NCBI GenBank assembly: GCA_038496445.1
Contig: JALMLS010000190.1
Coordinates: 1-22,106 of the forward strand
Reading direction: 5' to 3'
From: Trichosphaerium sp. ATCC 40318
Lineage: Eukaryota; Discosea; Flabellinia; Trichosidae
DNA: 22,106 nt
Part shown: positions 1-10,610 of the stretch, piece after piece
Position numbering within the stretch: the first letter of the stretch is position 1
How the letters are laid out: every line of letters begins with the position of its first letter
Notes under the pieces: generated by a model
Databases searched by the model: none
Seen by the model: the letters and a program-made list of their open reading frames with translations, nothing else
What the model was told of the DNA's origin: nothing
Position numbers and translations under genes: made by a program

Positions 1-327
1 GCCCTACTTCAATGCTTCATTGGGCAGTAGGTATCAGACCGTTTAAGGATGACTTTTGGACAACCAAGCACGTGTTTTTGTAATTCGGTGGCAAATAGGT
101 TAATTTAAATAGGAATCAGCCTGGCTGCAAGTATAGTACCGGTTGCGTAGAACCAAATACGGAGATGATAACAAATATTGCTGCTATGACTGGAGGTCCT
201 GTTGGTCCATCATATAGATTGGAGCTATGAACAGAGGTAACACTCAAAATCAACATACTTAAAATGATGTTCTAGAACATACAATTAGTCAGCGTCCTAT
301 TTTTTTCCGGACCGCCCTATTTTTTCC
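1..327. other. Intergenic, no supported gene
   Basis: I see no open frame of useful length and no RNA gene signature here. The inverted duplication that links this end of the window with 10980–11243 stops sharply near base 328. A CACGTG site lies at 69–74. A short frame around 170–220 carries a CC…W…C pattern faintly like the third exon of the cysteine-rich peptides at 12.5–13.6 kb, but it is too short to call. Confidence 0.5.
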
Positions 328-1160
328 ACGTTTCACCATCTCTAAAAAAAAAAGCCTCAAAGTATTTGTATCGGTCGGTAAATCAACGTACATGTTTCAT
401 CTTCTCTAAACAAAAAATAGTTTAATGTAATTGTAACTGTTACCAGATTGTTCACTTGACCAAGTTTAGGTATGTTATAGGTACTCAATGAGCACACTTA
501 CTCTTTGTATAGTACCTATTGAACCGATAATAGTCAAGAGCCTTCCTTTTTGCGTATATATTGGATTTTTCTTGTGAGTCGCGGGCGCTGCAGTCTCCAA
601 GGATTCTAAGAAGACTATCAGCTGGCTTAGAAGCACACCTGACGCTCTTCATTAAGTCATCAATGACATTAAACCCTGATCAATTGCCTGGAGTAAGCGG
701 TAGAGAAGACTTAATATCAGTTGTACACTGAAGAGGAAGAGATTGAAAGATTGCTCTAAGCGTAGATGCTAGAATTCTCCTTGCGACTCACGGGAGCTGC
801 GCTCCTGTCGAAGGATTTCAATGAGAATGCAAGCTTTCTTGCTAACATCATGGGTGAGAGAAGAAACCAAGAAAACAACTACGCACTGTTCTCCTGTACG
901 GCATGGCATTTATAGCATCTGGTAATGATCCTACGCCAGGCATGGGTTTGTAGACGCAGGATTCAGACTGGTTGCTCAATACAACAGCACAATAACCCCA
1001 GCCACCATCTCCCCACGTTGTAAGCATTAGGTTTATTTGAAAACTAGAAACATGTACAAAGAGACAGTCTAGTGTATTGAAGCCAATAGTCAGTTCGGAT
1101 CAGGCAGAGTTTGAGGACGAGGTGCATTGTTGAACGTTATGACATTTTTGAGTTTTAAGC
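328..1160 (-). pseudogene. Family X gene remnant, inverted copy
   Basis: The minus strand holds several coding-like blocks. An ORF at 848–1027 (59 codons from ATG) contains GDGGWGYC and KPMPGVGSLPDA. A block at about 757–850 reads MLARKLAFSLKSFDRSAAP and SRKENSSIYA, then a stop. A block at about 545–680 reads FNVIDDLMKSV, ADSLLRILGDCSARDS and SNIYAKRKALD. A weak block at 1090–1160 reads FNNAPRPQTLPDPN. The second and third blocks align with each other and with the plus-strand exon at 10904–11044, so one module is present twice here. Bases 328–592 are an inverted repeat of 10980–11243, covering part of that exon, the following intron and the start of the next exon. Frame breaks suggest a decayed duplicate, although unrecognised introns could explain some of them. 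I do not recognise the family. Confidence 0.5.
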
Positions 1161-1623
1161 TACTTAACGTGTTATTTCACGTGAAGCGTGATTTGTAAAA
1201 TGAAGAAACAAAGCAGAATGTCTCGGAGTTTTTGTTTTCAAACAAAAGCGAATTCCTTTAGTTGCAGTGGTACTCTATGAAAAAGCATGATTTAGTTTTA
1301 GATGAATACAATCTCACGTTAAAATTTCACAAGCAATTACAGAAAATATTCAATTCTACATTGTGGTCTAAGCTAACAACTTAATTAAGCTCGTTTTTAA
1401 ATATCTGGCACTCTCAAAAGCCAGTTAAGAAAAAAAATCCAGCTCCCAAGAAACTTCTACTCACTAGACGCTAGAACTACATGCACTAAATGAGACGGAG
1501 GCACTGAATTAGTAATTTGACAAGAAGTATTTTTTTCTGTTTCTTGTCATCAATCTCACCAGTAAAATGTTACTGATGTGCCAGTTATACAACTAAGACT
1601 AGGGTTGATAAAGTTTATTGTTT
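1161..1623. other. Intergenic, AT-rich
   Basis: No coding frame, RNA gene or repeat is recognisable. It holds a TCACGTGA octamer at 1177–1184. It lies downstream of the LRR gene, whose TAG stop is at 1624–1626. Confidence 0.5.
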
Positions 1624-2625
1624 CTAGTTAACTTCTACATGCGCACCTGAACAACGCAATTCAGCGATACATGAATGTGTCACTTTTCCCAGACGTATGA
1701 GAGTGATTTTATGAGCTCCTTTAAGAGCAGCAATGCCCTCATTTGTAACATTAAGATATCCAAGTGTGATGGTATGCACACCAGATAGAGCAGCTATACC
1801 TTTGTCTGTAAGATTTAAGGAAAGAATAAAAATTGTATGAACACCAGCCAAAGCACTTATTCCATCATCTGTTATCTCGTTGCTCCTACACATCGCATAC
1901 AAATAAATTGAATGAACGCCTGCAAGTGATTTAAGACCCTCATCTGTCACTGAGGTACCTCCAAGGTATATTGTATGAACACCTGATAGATGTTTCACAC
2001 CTTTATCTGTGATTTGAGAGCACAGATAAAGACTTATTTTGTGTACGCCTGAGAATGATTCAAGATCTTCATCTCTTACCTTCGTATCGTTTAAATTGAT
2101 AGAATGAACGCCAGAAAGTACTCCAAAGTTTACGTCGTTGAGGGTTTTACATTTATTTAGAGTTATGGTGTGAACTCCTGCCAGTGCTTTGAGACCCTCA
2201 CGTGTAATTCCAGTACAACGACCAAGGTTTATTTTATGTACTCCAGCAAGCGCTTTTAGTGTAGAGTCATCAACGCAAAGCCACGCAAGATTTATTGTAT
2301 GTACGCCAACCAAACTACTCAAACTTTTCTCATCAAGTGGTGTTTCTGAACGAGGAAGAGCTGATAGATCAAGATGCTTAACACCCTTCAGGTTAACTAA
2401 ATGCTCCTTTTCTCGTAATTTATAAAATATCATTGTATGTCTTAGAACGCCCTTGTATTGAGATATCATTGCAGATTGATACGGCTTTGTTATAGTTGCT
2501 TGAAGGTAACCAACGTTTTGATGAATTATATCTGAGAAAAGATGATTTAGTTGTGATAACTTGTATCGAACGTCATCGTGAGAGGTTTGAGTAATAAGTG
2601 TTAATAATTCAATAGGAACGTCCAA
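1624..2625 (-). CDS. Leucine-rich-repeat protein, F-box-like N-terminus
   Basis: Single-exon ORF of 333 aa. Residues 1–60 (MDVPIELLTLITQTSHDDVR…) resemble a short F-box-like helical start (a DVPIELL-type opening); this part is only suggestive. From about residue 78 to the end run some 11 repeats of 22–26 residues with the core L-x-GVH-x-I-x-L, followed in many units by ITDxGLxAL. This is the cysteine-containing/RI-type LRR layout used as a ligand platform, for example in F-box proteins that recruit substrates to ubiquitin ligases. There is no signal peptide or membrane segment. The GVH at each strand start is almost invariant while the flanking loop varies. It is divergent from the SPRY gene, with 397 bp between the start codons. 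Fragments of the same repeat type lie at 13953–13985 and 15410–15571, so this is one member of a larger local family. Binding partner unknown. Confidence 0.85.
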   Translation of the reverse strand: MDVPIELLTLITQTSHDDVRYKLSQLNHLFSDIIHQNVGYLQATITKPYQSAMISQYKGVLRHTMIFYKLREKEHLVNLKGVKHLDLSALPRSETPLDEKSLSSLVGVHTINLAWLCVDDSTLKALAGVHKINLGRCTGITREGLKALAGVHTITLNKCKTLNDVNFGVLSGVHSINLNDTKVRDEDLESFSGVHKISLYLCSQITDKGVKHLSGVHTIYLGGTSVTDEGLKSLAGVHSIYLYAMCRSNEITDDGISALAGVHTIFILSLNLTDKGIAALSGVHTITLGYLNVTNEGIAALKGAHKITLIRLGKVTHSCIAELRCSGAHVEVN

Positions 2626-3022
2626 TATTCGTGTTGTTTTAGCGCTAAGGCGAAAGTAAGTCTTTGTACGTTAAATGGCTATTTTAACCAACATGTTTAA
2701 TGTGATAGTTGGTTGTCAATAACACCGAACGCACCTCTGTTCCATCAATTATGTTCGTTGTAAAATATGATAGTTATCTATTTGACCACGTGTTTATTAA
2801 CCGACGTGTGTATTTAATGAATTTAGAAGCCACTAATTAACTGCGAGTCAACAACGTTCAATGTTTGTAGCAATCTCTCTAGAGTTTAACTTTACCAACA
2901 CATTTCAGAACAAGTTCTCTTCAATTTATTTTTAGTTTCAGCAAACACCTTAAGTCGCATCACACTAACCCTCTAAACAACGTTTACGATCGTAACCACT
3001 TGCTCTACGCTAATAAAAAATC
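2626..3022. promoter_or_regulatory. Shared divergent upstream region (LRR and SPRY genes)
   Basis: This 397-bp stretch separates two start codons pointing away from each other, so it must hold both 5' regions. It is AT-rich, without an open frame. A CACGTG site lies at 2787–2792. No clear TATA box at a convincing distance was seen on either side. Confidence 0.4.
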
Positions 3023-4405
3023 ATGGCAGAAGAAGGCGCGAAGCGGGAAATACTGGAATTTAAAAAAAAAGACCTAGATTTCACTGTGACGCTCTGTGAC
3101 GGCTTAGAAATATTTTGCAAGTCCATATTTCGCAAATACAGCGTTACAATATCAAATGACGCTCGAGCACGTAAACTTACCAAAGAACGGTGCCCAACCC
3201 TCGCACATATCTTCACTATGATGAAACTAGCAATTAAAGATGATGTGCGCCAATCGAAGCTAGCAAAGACTTCAACTAAAACCAAATAGACTTCTCGATT
3301 TTCCTTAGACGTAAGCACAAGCGAAGGAGTTGTTTTGGAAGTCTCAGAGATCGACATCCTTGATATCAAACAATCGCTGTTCCATATTTCTCTGTTACAA
3401 CAACCCGTCGATACTCAAGTCATAGCAGAAGTAGTGGTTCGTGAAGGAGAATAAATATCACGTGATGCTAACAACTTTTTTTTCAAGGTTGCCGATCTTA
3501 GAAGCCAACTTGCTGCGTTGAAGGCTAGTCTCTTGGGAGAAAGAACGAAATCTGAAGGGCTTGAAATTATGGTCAATGACCTAAAGACGAGATTGGCTTC
3601 AGAAGAGAATAAATCGCGTGATTTAGTTGCAGCAGTAAACGAATTAAAACTCAGTTTCGCAGAAGCATCAAAAAAGTCTGAAAAAGACTTTCTAGGTCTT
3701 CTCGCAAAGCAAACTGCTCGAGTGGACTCACTTGAACGAACGCTTTCGAATACAAAGACAGGATTAAGCGCTGTAACACGTTCACAAAAAGCAGCGGATA
3801 TGAGTATCAAGGCTGTACGAACTAAGGCACTAGCGATTGAAAAGAACCTCACAAAAGTCGAAGAAATATCTAACAAGGCATTATGGAAGTTTAGTTTGCA
3901 AGAAGAATCATACCTGTCACTCTCTGAGCACGACACACGCGTAGAGGGTAACAATTATAAGATAGACTCGGATTGCTGGAGGCACGGTGTGGTATATGTA
4001 AATGGTAGTTTTGCTTCAGGAGCCCACCATGTTGAAATCAGGTATTCAGTTTATGTTACTTAACAATATTAACTGTATTGTAGTGTGAAAGCTTATACAG
4101 GAACTAAATTCTATTTGGGAGTAAAGGCGACAGGTTTTGGCGAATCCCATAAAAAGACATACACTGCCACGAGTAAAGGTGCTCGCGAGCGAGTTACACG
4201 TGAGTTGTTTCTAATTTTGTTTGTTGACTTCTCCATAGATGTAATATGTGTTACATTGAATATGTACAAACGAACAGTATCAATCTATTCGAAGGGAAGT
4301 AAATCAGAGCCTTTCAAACTTAGTGGTAGTTCATACAAGTTATATTTGAAAATGAAGGACAGAACAGTTGCACGCTTACTTACTTCTGAATGCTGGTCTG
4401 TATGA
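3023..4405 (+). CDS. Coiled-coil protein with C-terminal SPRY-like domain
   Basis: Proposed exons 3023–3244, 3290–3430, 3488–4041, 4084–4199 and 4239–4405 give 399 aa ending at TGA. Without splicing the frame is broken by TAG (3287) and TAA (3452). Introns three (4042–4083) and four (4200–4238) are well supported; introns one and two are less certain. The first third has no firm domain; the stretch LDFTVTLCDGLEIF faintly recalls the start of a BTB fold. The middle (from VADLRSQLAALKASL) is a long coiled coil of about 130 residues. The last ~150 residues show SPRY/B30.2 features: a GAHHVEI strand, KFYLGVKA, and VICVTLNMYKRTVSIYSKG, which matches the family's 'I-x-V-x-L-D…R-x-x-x-F' segment. 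This layout resembles TRIM-like scaffolds without a RING finger and suggests protein binding. No signal peptide. Partner unknown. Confidence 0.65.
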
Positions 4406-4625
4406 ATCTGTTTTAACAAAATAAATAACCACGTGATACTTAATTTCAACCAAACAATGTAATTGCACATTATATGACATAGTACGAGTGCAAAGGGCAC
4501 CTGTAAGTACTGGACTATTCTAATTGCAAAAAGTCTGGTAAAGTACAGATCTATGAAAGAACCTTGCTTAGCCTTACGTGCCTTAAAAAAACCGATTAAA
4601 ATAAATCTAGCCATTAAGAACTGAC

Positions 4626-5156
4626 ATGAGCGCTCCTCAAATACTCGACTTTGCGATTCATAGACGAGAACTGCCTATTTCTAGAAAAAACACTGCAAAG
4701 TCATCAAAACACCGTTCAACGCAGCCAATAGAGAAGGGTTCGCGTCTATATCGTATTCTACAACATCCATACGCCTTATGGGTAATACAGCACCACGGGC
4801 CAGATCGCTATTCGGAGCAGATTGACACACTCCCAAGTACGACAGAGAAGCATCATAACCCAAATTGTACGAATTCTCCTTTACATTACTACACTATTTT
4901 TGTGAATACTTCTATTTGAAGCTACTGCGGTCGTTATTACAACCCAAACCACTTTGGCAGCCAACCACTTGTTTTTCGTTAAACAAAAACCTCTTAACTT
5001 ACGAAACCGCTAAAAGACGTTGTTACTTATTGTTTGTAGCATCCCATCCATCATTGCACTCAAAACTTTAAAAATGATGACACTTGACAGCCTACGTAAA
5101 CCAAAACGAGAACCTTTACGTACAAGCTCCTTCGATCAACTGCAGAATCCATTGTA
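4626..5156 (+). other. Weak coding-like stretch, possibly a broken gene
   Basis: An ATG-initiated frame at 4626–4919 (97 codons) and a second short frame at 5073–5156 (27 codons, with SLRKPKREPLRTSSFDQLQ) look protein-like in composition, but no validated splice joins them. The first frame contains ILQHPYALWVIQHHGPDRYS followed by SEQIDTLPSTTEKHH. This loosely recalls the 'HPL…Y-x-FW…YEQ-x-I-x-x-IGTF-x-TVE' segment of the cap-binding eIF4E/4E-HP family. However, the second tryptophan region and the rest of the fold cannot be followed. It could be a decayed eIF4E-like gene, an unrelated small gene, or chance. I do not assign a function. Confidence 0.2.
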
Positions 5157-5956
5157 GAACGCCCTAACAAACTAGCGGTTTAAACAAAAACCATGTACAA
5201 AATGTAAAAGAGCACAAGCGCAATTAATATTGTATTCTAACGCAAAGCCGCCTACTTGTGTAACGCAAACACCGGTTTTGCTTTTTTCTACCACAAACAC
5301 TCACTGTGGTTGACATATACCATATCATTGCGTTATACCCACATTTTTGCGCGCAAATAGCGCAACTGTGGGTGCAAAGCAGCCAACTAAATGAAAAACA
5401 ACATTTACCGCTTTTTTTGGTTGAGGATTAGGAACTATTGCGAAAGCAACTGAATATTGTAGACAAGTCTGTTTTCGTACTTGTACGGGCTTGAGTGACA
5501 AGTGGTTTCACATACAGTCAAATGATTTCATATTTTCCAAGTTACTTACGCCGCATACACCTGCGCTCCCTCAAGGTAACAGCACAATTATTTTAATAAC
5601 GAGTTTGTGGCTTTTTCTTCAATTCGCTTGAGAAATCATTACAAATATCAAAACGCCTTTTCACACCTAACGCCTAGTAATTTTAACTCACAAAACGAGC
5701 TTTTTGTCAACAGGCACTTCAATATTCTCAACATTTGGTTTTTCCTGTATTGCAGTAACTCTTTCACGTCATTTTAAAGCATTTCATAACACTTCAATGA
5801 CAAGTGAGGGTTGAAACTTTTCCGCCCTTTATTTTTCTTCTTTTACGCCACAACACCTCAAACATCTTTATTCTTTAATGCTCTTATTCTATTGTTCTTA
5901 TCAATCGTTCAAAAGGTTGTTTTATCACTCAGCCCGCTAAAAAACGTTACAGGGTG
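5157..5956. other. Intergenic, AT-rich
   Basis: No supported gene, RNA or repeat. It contains homopolymer tracts and pyrimidine-rich stretches leading up to the Tudor-like gene, whose promoter should lie here. Confidence 0.45.
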
Positions 5957-8292
5957 ATGGAATGCGTAAACAAGTCCATACGGCACCCTAACTATACTAA
6001 AAAGCGCCACAAGTTCGTCAAGGGCGAAAATGTTGAATTCCTTCTAACAGGCGCAGAGTCGTACCATTCGTTCGCATGGCTATCGGTACGTTATTATATA
6101 CGAGCAATATAACGAGTTAAATGCGATATTTTTTTTTGGGTTTTTGATTAACTTCTTTTGTTCGTATTTAAATGTCAATCTATTACCTTATTCGTATTAA
6201 TTACCTTTCGATTAACCTACAGGCATATTCCAGAATTCATAAAACATCATTTTACGCCCAGACTTTTTGTCTGTTTTTTTTTTTTTTTCATTTCGCGCTA
6301 AATTCTATAACGACCCGTTTTAACTATCGCATTAAACTATCACCAATAAAATAATACCGTTCGCGGTGTTTTAGCCGTATTCTAAGTCTGAAAAAAAAAA
6401 CAAAACGAAAAAAACCGAAAAATTTTCTCGTCTTTGCCCTTTTGTCGCCTTTGAGCGTAAAAAATTTCGTTTTCATTATGTGTATCCAATCACCTTAGTA
6501 CTTTAAGAAAAATTATCACATGAATTTTGCACGTGCTAATGTTTCGTTTTTTTTTTTGTAGGCAAGAGTACAAGATCTCGGATGTAAGACTGTTATTGGT
6601 ATTGTTATTCCTTACTACGTCATTGAATGGGGAAAAAATCATGTGACTACTGTTGAAGAGTGGCAGTTACGAAAACAAAGGCCTAAGGTCTTAGCAAAGG
6701 AGTACGTTGATAGATATCAATCAAATAATACTGTGTTAATTAACAAGAACGCAATGAACATCATAAACATTTTTTATTCGCTGTTCTTTTTTTTTCTTTC
6801 GTTTTTTCTGCGTTGCTGGTCTTGTCTGACGTACTTTTTAGAAAGCAACTTCATGCTGGAACATACGTTGAAGTACAGTCTGTTATGGATGGTGTAGAGT
6901 ATTGGTTTTGCGCAAGGGTAAGGCTCAGTGAACCATTTTTTGTTTTTTCCAAAAAAAAAAGAGCTTATTCATTTTGTAGGTGCGAGAAAAATGCCCAGAG
7001 AGTATGCAGACTGTGCATGTAATATACAGAAATACCTCATGGCAAAACAGCTTTGATAAGGATAAGGAGCATTATAGAAATTATTTACATATGAACAAGG
7101 CTCGTGTATCGATAGGTAAGGTCTTTGTTTTATTATTTTCTATTTTTATTTTGTTTGCTTTGCATGGTTACTCTTTATTGTGTTACTATTCTTGGTTGCT
7201 ATCAGCTTATTTGATACTTAGTTGCAACGCACGATTTATTGACACAGATGATTTGGAAAGAGAATGGTGAGTTTGAGGATGAAATGTTTGAAATAAAACT
7301 TAAAAACGGTCAATGTTAGGTCTTAACTTTATCTATAGGTCGCGATATTCCCCGTAGATTAATATCAGATGAAGAGCACAATATTGAACGCATGTGTACG
7401 TATTTTTTACCAAAATATTCGATAAAATAAAAAGGCTGTCACGTGATGTGCGCTAGCTACACTTAGTTATTTTTAAATATTTTTTTACGTATGTTTGTTA
7501 ACGTTTTTGTGATAGATAAAGAGTTCCAACAGTGGAACAATCAAGTAGGTATTGCTCGAGATAAGGTTCGTTATATTTTTCCGAAATAGTGACAACATGA
7601 GTCACACAAACTGATTGTTTATTATAGGGTCTCATCGCAGCAGGCTTACCAAGCACGGCAGAAGATTTTGAACCTTTGAGGTACGAGGTCAACTCCTGTG
7701 AGTAGTTGTGATTAATTTCTTTCTTTAGGGACCAAATTGTAGAGTATGCAGACTCCCTCCTAAATGCCAGAGAATATGATAGAGCTATAGAACTTATTGG
7801 GTTGATAAAGATTTTAGAAGAGCTCATAGAAAGGTCACAACGTGCAGAGAAAGGTAACGCTTTAGGAAGATTTCTTTTCAACAATTTTATTTTTGTTTCT
7901 CACTGCACGTGCTTACAGTGGTTTTTGTAGCGAAATTGATAACGCTTAAAGCAACATTAAATGACCTAATACAACACCAAGATGGCCCATCTCACGTAAA
8001 AAGGAAGGCACCAGGAGATGATAAGAACCTTTCAATGCGTCTTGATTCTATTTCTCATGAAAGTAAACGTCCTCGTCTTGATACAACTATAATGGCTCAA
8101 CCACGTGATACAATGGTAAATGGATATCCAAGTATTGGTATGGGTCAATATACAAAGCCTGGAAACGCTTATAACCAAAAGACGAACAGTTTATTCCCAA
8201 AGTCAAACCCTGTTAATTCAGCTCAAACAAACAAAAAGATTTTTGAAGACTTACCTGATCTTGACCCAGGGATTGTTGCAGAGTGCTTTTAA
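5957..8292 (+). CDS. Tandem Tudor/Agenet-like domain protein
   Basis: Ten exons fit both frame and splice motifs: 5957–6085, 6562–6701, 6842–6917, 6980–7115, 7222–7266, 7339–7395, 7516–7565, 7628–7680, 7729–7853 and 7919–8292, giving 394 aa and a TAA stop. Residues ~20–85 begin FVKGENVEFLLTGAES and reach AW-x-x-ARVQDLG and an RP-containing end. Residues ~90–155 repeat the plan: HAGTYVEVQSVMDGVEYWFCARV. The 'KGxxVEV…W(F)xARV…RxRP' pattern is that of Agenet/Tudor-like barrels, which often bind methylated histone or RNA-binding proteins. In both copies an intron falls within two codons of the ARV motif, which supports internal duplication. Residues ~215–275 (REYDRAIELIGLIKILEELI) are helical. 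A KR-rich stretch (HVKRKAPGD…SKRPRLD) could be a nuclear localisation signal. The last acceptor could instead be 7930, removing four residues. Family assignment is by pattern only; a chromatin role is inference. Confidence 0.6.
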
Positions 8293-8760
8293 GTTATCCA
8301 CACACTGACCAAGGAGCATTCAGTATATATGTCATATCTTCTATTTTTTTTCTGAAGTCGTACAGACGTCTGGCAATCAAAAGAAAAGGAGATTGTGATT
8401 AAAAAAAAAACCACAAAAAAAAACACTTGTACAAAAGTTTTATTACATAAAAAAAAATCGAAAGAGTCATCATTATGAACTTTAAAAACAGTAGTAGCCA
8501 TTGTGTAAACAAAGGAGTTTATTTATTTGACAGTTACTTGTACGAGTATTGAACACTTATTGGGCACAACAATGTGGATACGACATTCAGATAAATAGCA
8601 GGTTTAGAGTAACAATGAAGAACTTCGATTTCAATTGTTGTTGGTTTACGTTGTGCTCCTACACTTCTACAGATGCTTCTTGCAACGTTTCTGATATGTC
8701 ATAGAGTGCCTATTGGTTGTGATCTGCTACACTTCGTACAGACGCTCACTGGTAAGAAAA
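8293..8760. other. Downstream region of the Tudor-like gene
   Basis: Contains long A tracts near 8400–8460. Bases 8560–8760 show broken frames that may belong to the ankyrin fragment that follows. No intact gene or RNA signature. Confidence 0.35.
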
Positions 8761-8886
8761 GTATCATTGGTTAAGTTCTTGCTTGATGTAGGCGCGTTAT
8801 GTGATAAAAAAGATAGATGGGGCAATACACCAAAGGATGACGCTTTACGGCACAAACATTGTCCTGTAGTATCCGTACTTAACTAA
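8761..8886 (+). pseudogene. Orphan ankyrin repeat (3' end of a lost gene)
   Basis: An open frame running into TAA at 8884–8886 reads VSLVKFLLDVGALCDKKD and then RWGNTPKDDALRHKH. This matches the ankyrin consensus: helix two 'VKxLLxxGA', the connecting 'D…DRWGNTPLDDA' and the next helix. Only about one and a half repeats can be followed, and the upstream frames are interrupted without a convincing splice site. It is most likely the surviving 3' end of an ankyrin protein gene. It could still be the last exon of a gene with unrecognised upstream exons. Confidence 0.45.
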
Positions 8887-8899
8887 TGTATTTAAGAGG

Positions 8900-9865
8900 T
8901 TACACAATTATAGTTTGTTCTTTACCATCAACCCACATTGATTGATACTTTAGTTTTCCATCTTTATACCAGCCTTTAATATCTCCATGTCTTTTACCAT
9001 CAACCCACGTGGACTGGCTCTTAAGCTGTCCATTTTCATACCAGCATTTAATATCTCCGTGTCTTTTACCATCAACCCACATGGACTGGCGCTTAAGTTG
9101 TCCATTTTCATACCATAATTTACATTCACCATGCCGTTTATCATCAACCCACATGGACTAGTCCTGAAGTTGTCCATTTTCGTACCATCCTATACTTTCA
9201 CCAGTTTGTTTACCATTGACCCACATGGATTGGCCTTCAAGTTGTCCATTCTCATACCAATCTCTACGTTTGCCATGTTGTTTGTCATTGGCCCACATGA
9301 ATAGATACTGTAATTGGCCATTCTTAAACCATCCTTTACTTTCACCAGTATGTTTACCATCAACCCATGAGGCTTGTCGCTCCAGTTGTCCATTGTTATG
9401 CCACTTTTTAAATTCACCATGTAGTTTACCATTAACCCACATGGCATGGTATAGTAGTTGTCCGTTGTCATACCATGCTTTATTTTCACCATGCTGTTTA
9501 TCATTAACCCACATGGATTGGACCTGAAGTTGTCCACTTTCATACCATGACACACACTCACCTTCTTTTTTACCATTGACTTGTGTGTACTGCTCCTTGA
9601 GTGATCCATTTGGATACCATTCTTTAATCAACCCATTTACTGTGTATTGATGAGACTTCACCTTTCCACTTTTATACCATCTTATCCATATCCCTTTTCT
9701 TTGTAATACTTCATTAAAATGAGTATTTGTTGCAGCTCTCTTTGATAGAGTGTGGAATTTCGTGAATGTTTCAACGTTGAAAGTACAAATATAGGTTTGA
9801 AGTTCACATGGAATATCCAATAAAGTCAAAGCATGCAATTCATTGCACAATTTTCTTTTACACAA
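8900..9865 (-). pseudogene. MORN_2-repeat protein with in-frame TAG
   Basis: A 322-codon frame starts at 9865 and ends at TAA (8900–8902), but an in-frame TAG at 9158–9160 splits it into 235 aa and an 84-codon tail. Residues ~10–60 (LTLLDIPCELQTYICTF…FTKFHTLSKRA) look like an F-box-type helical start. The rest is about 11 units of 24 residues: eight before the stop, three after. The pattern is MWVNGKxHGExKxWYENGQLxxQS, the MORN_2 (YwqK-like) repeat. The TAG sits exactly where other units have CAA/CAG (GQLQD-stop-SMWV), so one C-to-T change in a CAG explains it. The tail keeps perfect frame and repeat register, which points to a recent mutation, a shortened but working protein, or stop readthrough. 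MORN-type repeats form elongated β platforms; partner and role are unknown. A more decayed copy lies at 14640–15264. Confidence 0.75.
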
Positions 9866-10466
9866 GGGACTAGAATACTACGAAGAAAAAAATGTTAGAT
9901 AATAGTACAACAATATTATCTTGTGTCAGTCAAGCTAGGCTGCTGGTTTGTTGGCCTTTACTGTTGTAAGAACTACAAATAAGTAGTTTTGTACTGAGTA
10001 AAAAACTGGATTGACTGGTTCGCACTAGTTTTCAAGAAATTTGGCACGTGACGCGTGATATGTCCTATTTCTAAGAAATCACGTGTTTTTGCGCCGTTTT
10101 GTTCTTACAGCATAAATCAAATTAAAAAAAAAACCGAACGGGTAGTTGTGCTTGTTATTAAAGCATAGCCTCAAAAAACAAAGCTAAGGCGCAGTATGCA
10201 CATCGTACGTACCATGTGCATAGTGAATAAATACTGCAAATCCTGCCGCTGCCTTGGAGACTTGTTGCGCCTTCGGAGAAATGTTTTGCTGGTAGCTTAC
10301 TAGGAACGACTTTTTTTTTTTACCACAATTGTGTAGAAAACTGTCAGCTAGTGTCTAAGTACAAAGTGCAAACGTACGTAAGTATCGTGAGTACTATTAA
10401 AGGCTACCACATGCCGGTAAAGCGACCTAATTGTCACTGACTTGCATTACAAATTGACATTTAGAA
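9866..10466. other. Intergenic
   Basis: No supported gene. Two CACGTG sites lie 35 bp apart at 10045 and 10080. Around 10230–10300 a short frame (NTANPAAALETCC) is coding-like and might be an upstream exon of the fragment at 10467, but I could not join them in frame. Confidence 0.35.
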
Positions 10467-10610
10467 TCACAACAATCGTTAGATCCCTATCGTCCATTGG
10501 CTCCTACAAACAACATACACCAGATTGGAGGAGAACCTATCTCTTGGCTTGACCGCTTGGTCACGAAGCCTGAGACCCTTGTTTTATTAAAAGTCACAGA
10601 ACCACAATAA
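10467..10610 (+). other. Coding-like terminal exon, unknown gene
   Basis: A 47-codon frame follows a good acceptor (…GACATTTAG ending at 10464) and ends in TAA at 10608–10610. It reads SQQSLDPYRPLAPTNNIHQI and then GGEPISWLDRLVTKPETLVL. Composition and length look like real protein, but there is no start codon and no upstream exon I can connect. It could be the last exon of a gene in 10.1–10.5 kb, or a remnant. Family not recognised. Confidence 0.35.

Noticed and set aside
150-225. Possible extra copy of the cysteine-rich peptide exon (frame with YCC…W…C).
   Set aside because: Only about a dozen residues resemble the pattern, the cysteine spacing differs, and there are stops on both sides without splice sites.
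3023-4063. Reassigned stop codons (TAA/TAG as glutamine), suggested by one long frame interrupted by TAG and TAA in the SPRY gene and by the TAG in the MORN_2 gene.
   Set aside because: The interrupting codons fall inside plausible short introns. Conserved helicase exons contain no in-frame TAA/TAG. The duplicated peptide genes end at TAA and TAG at the same position and diverge immediately afterwards, so both act as stops.
4626-4919. A confident eIF4E/4E-HP gene.
   Set aside because: Only one short segment resembles the family; the downstream tryptophan and basic cap-binding region cannot be placed in a consistent frame.
9216-9527. Plus-strand ORF of 103 codons opposite the MORN_2 gene.
   Set aside because: It is a shadow of the 72-bp tandem repeats on the minus strand and has repetitive, biased composition.
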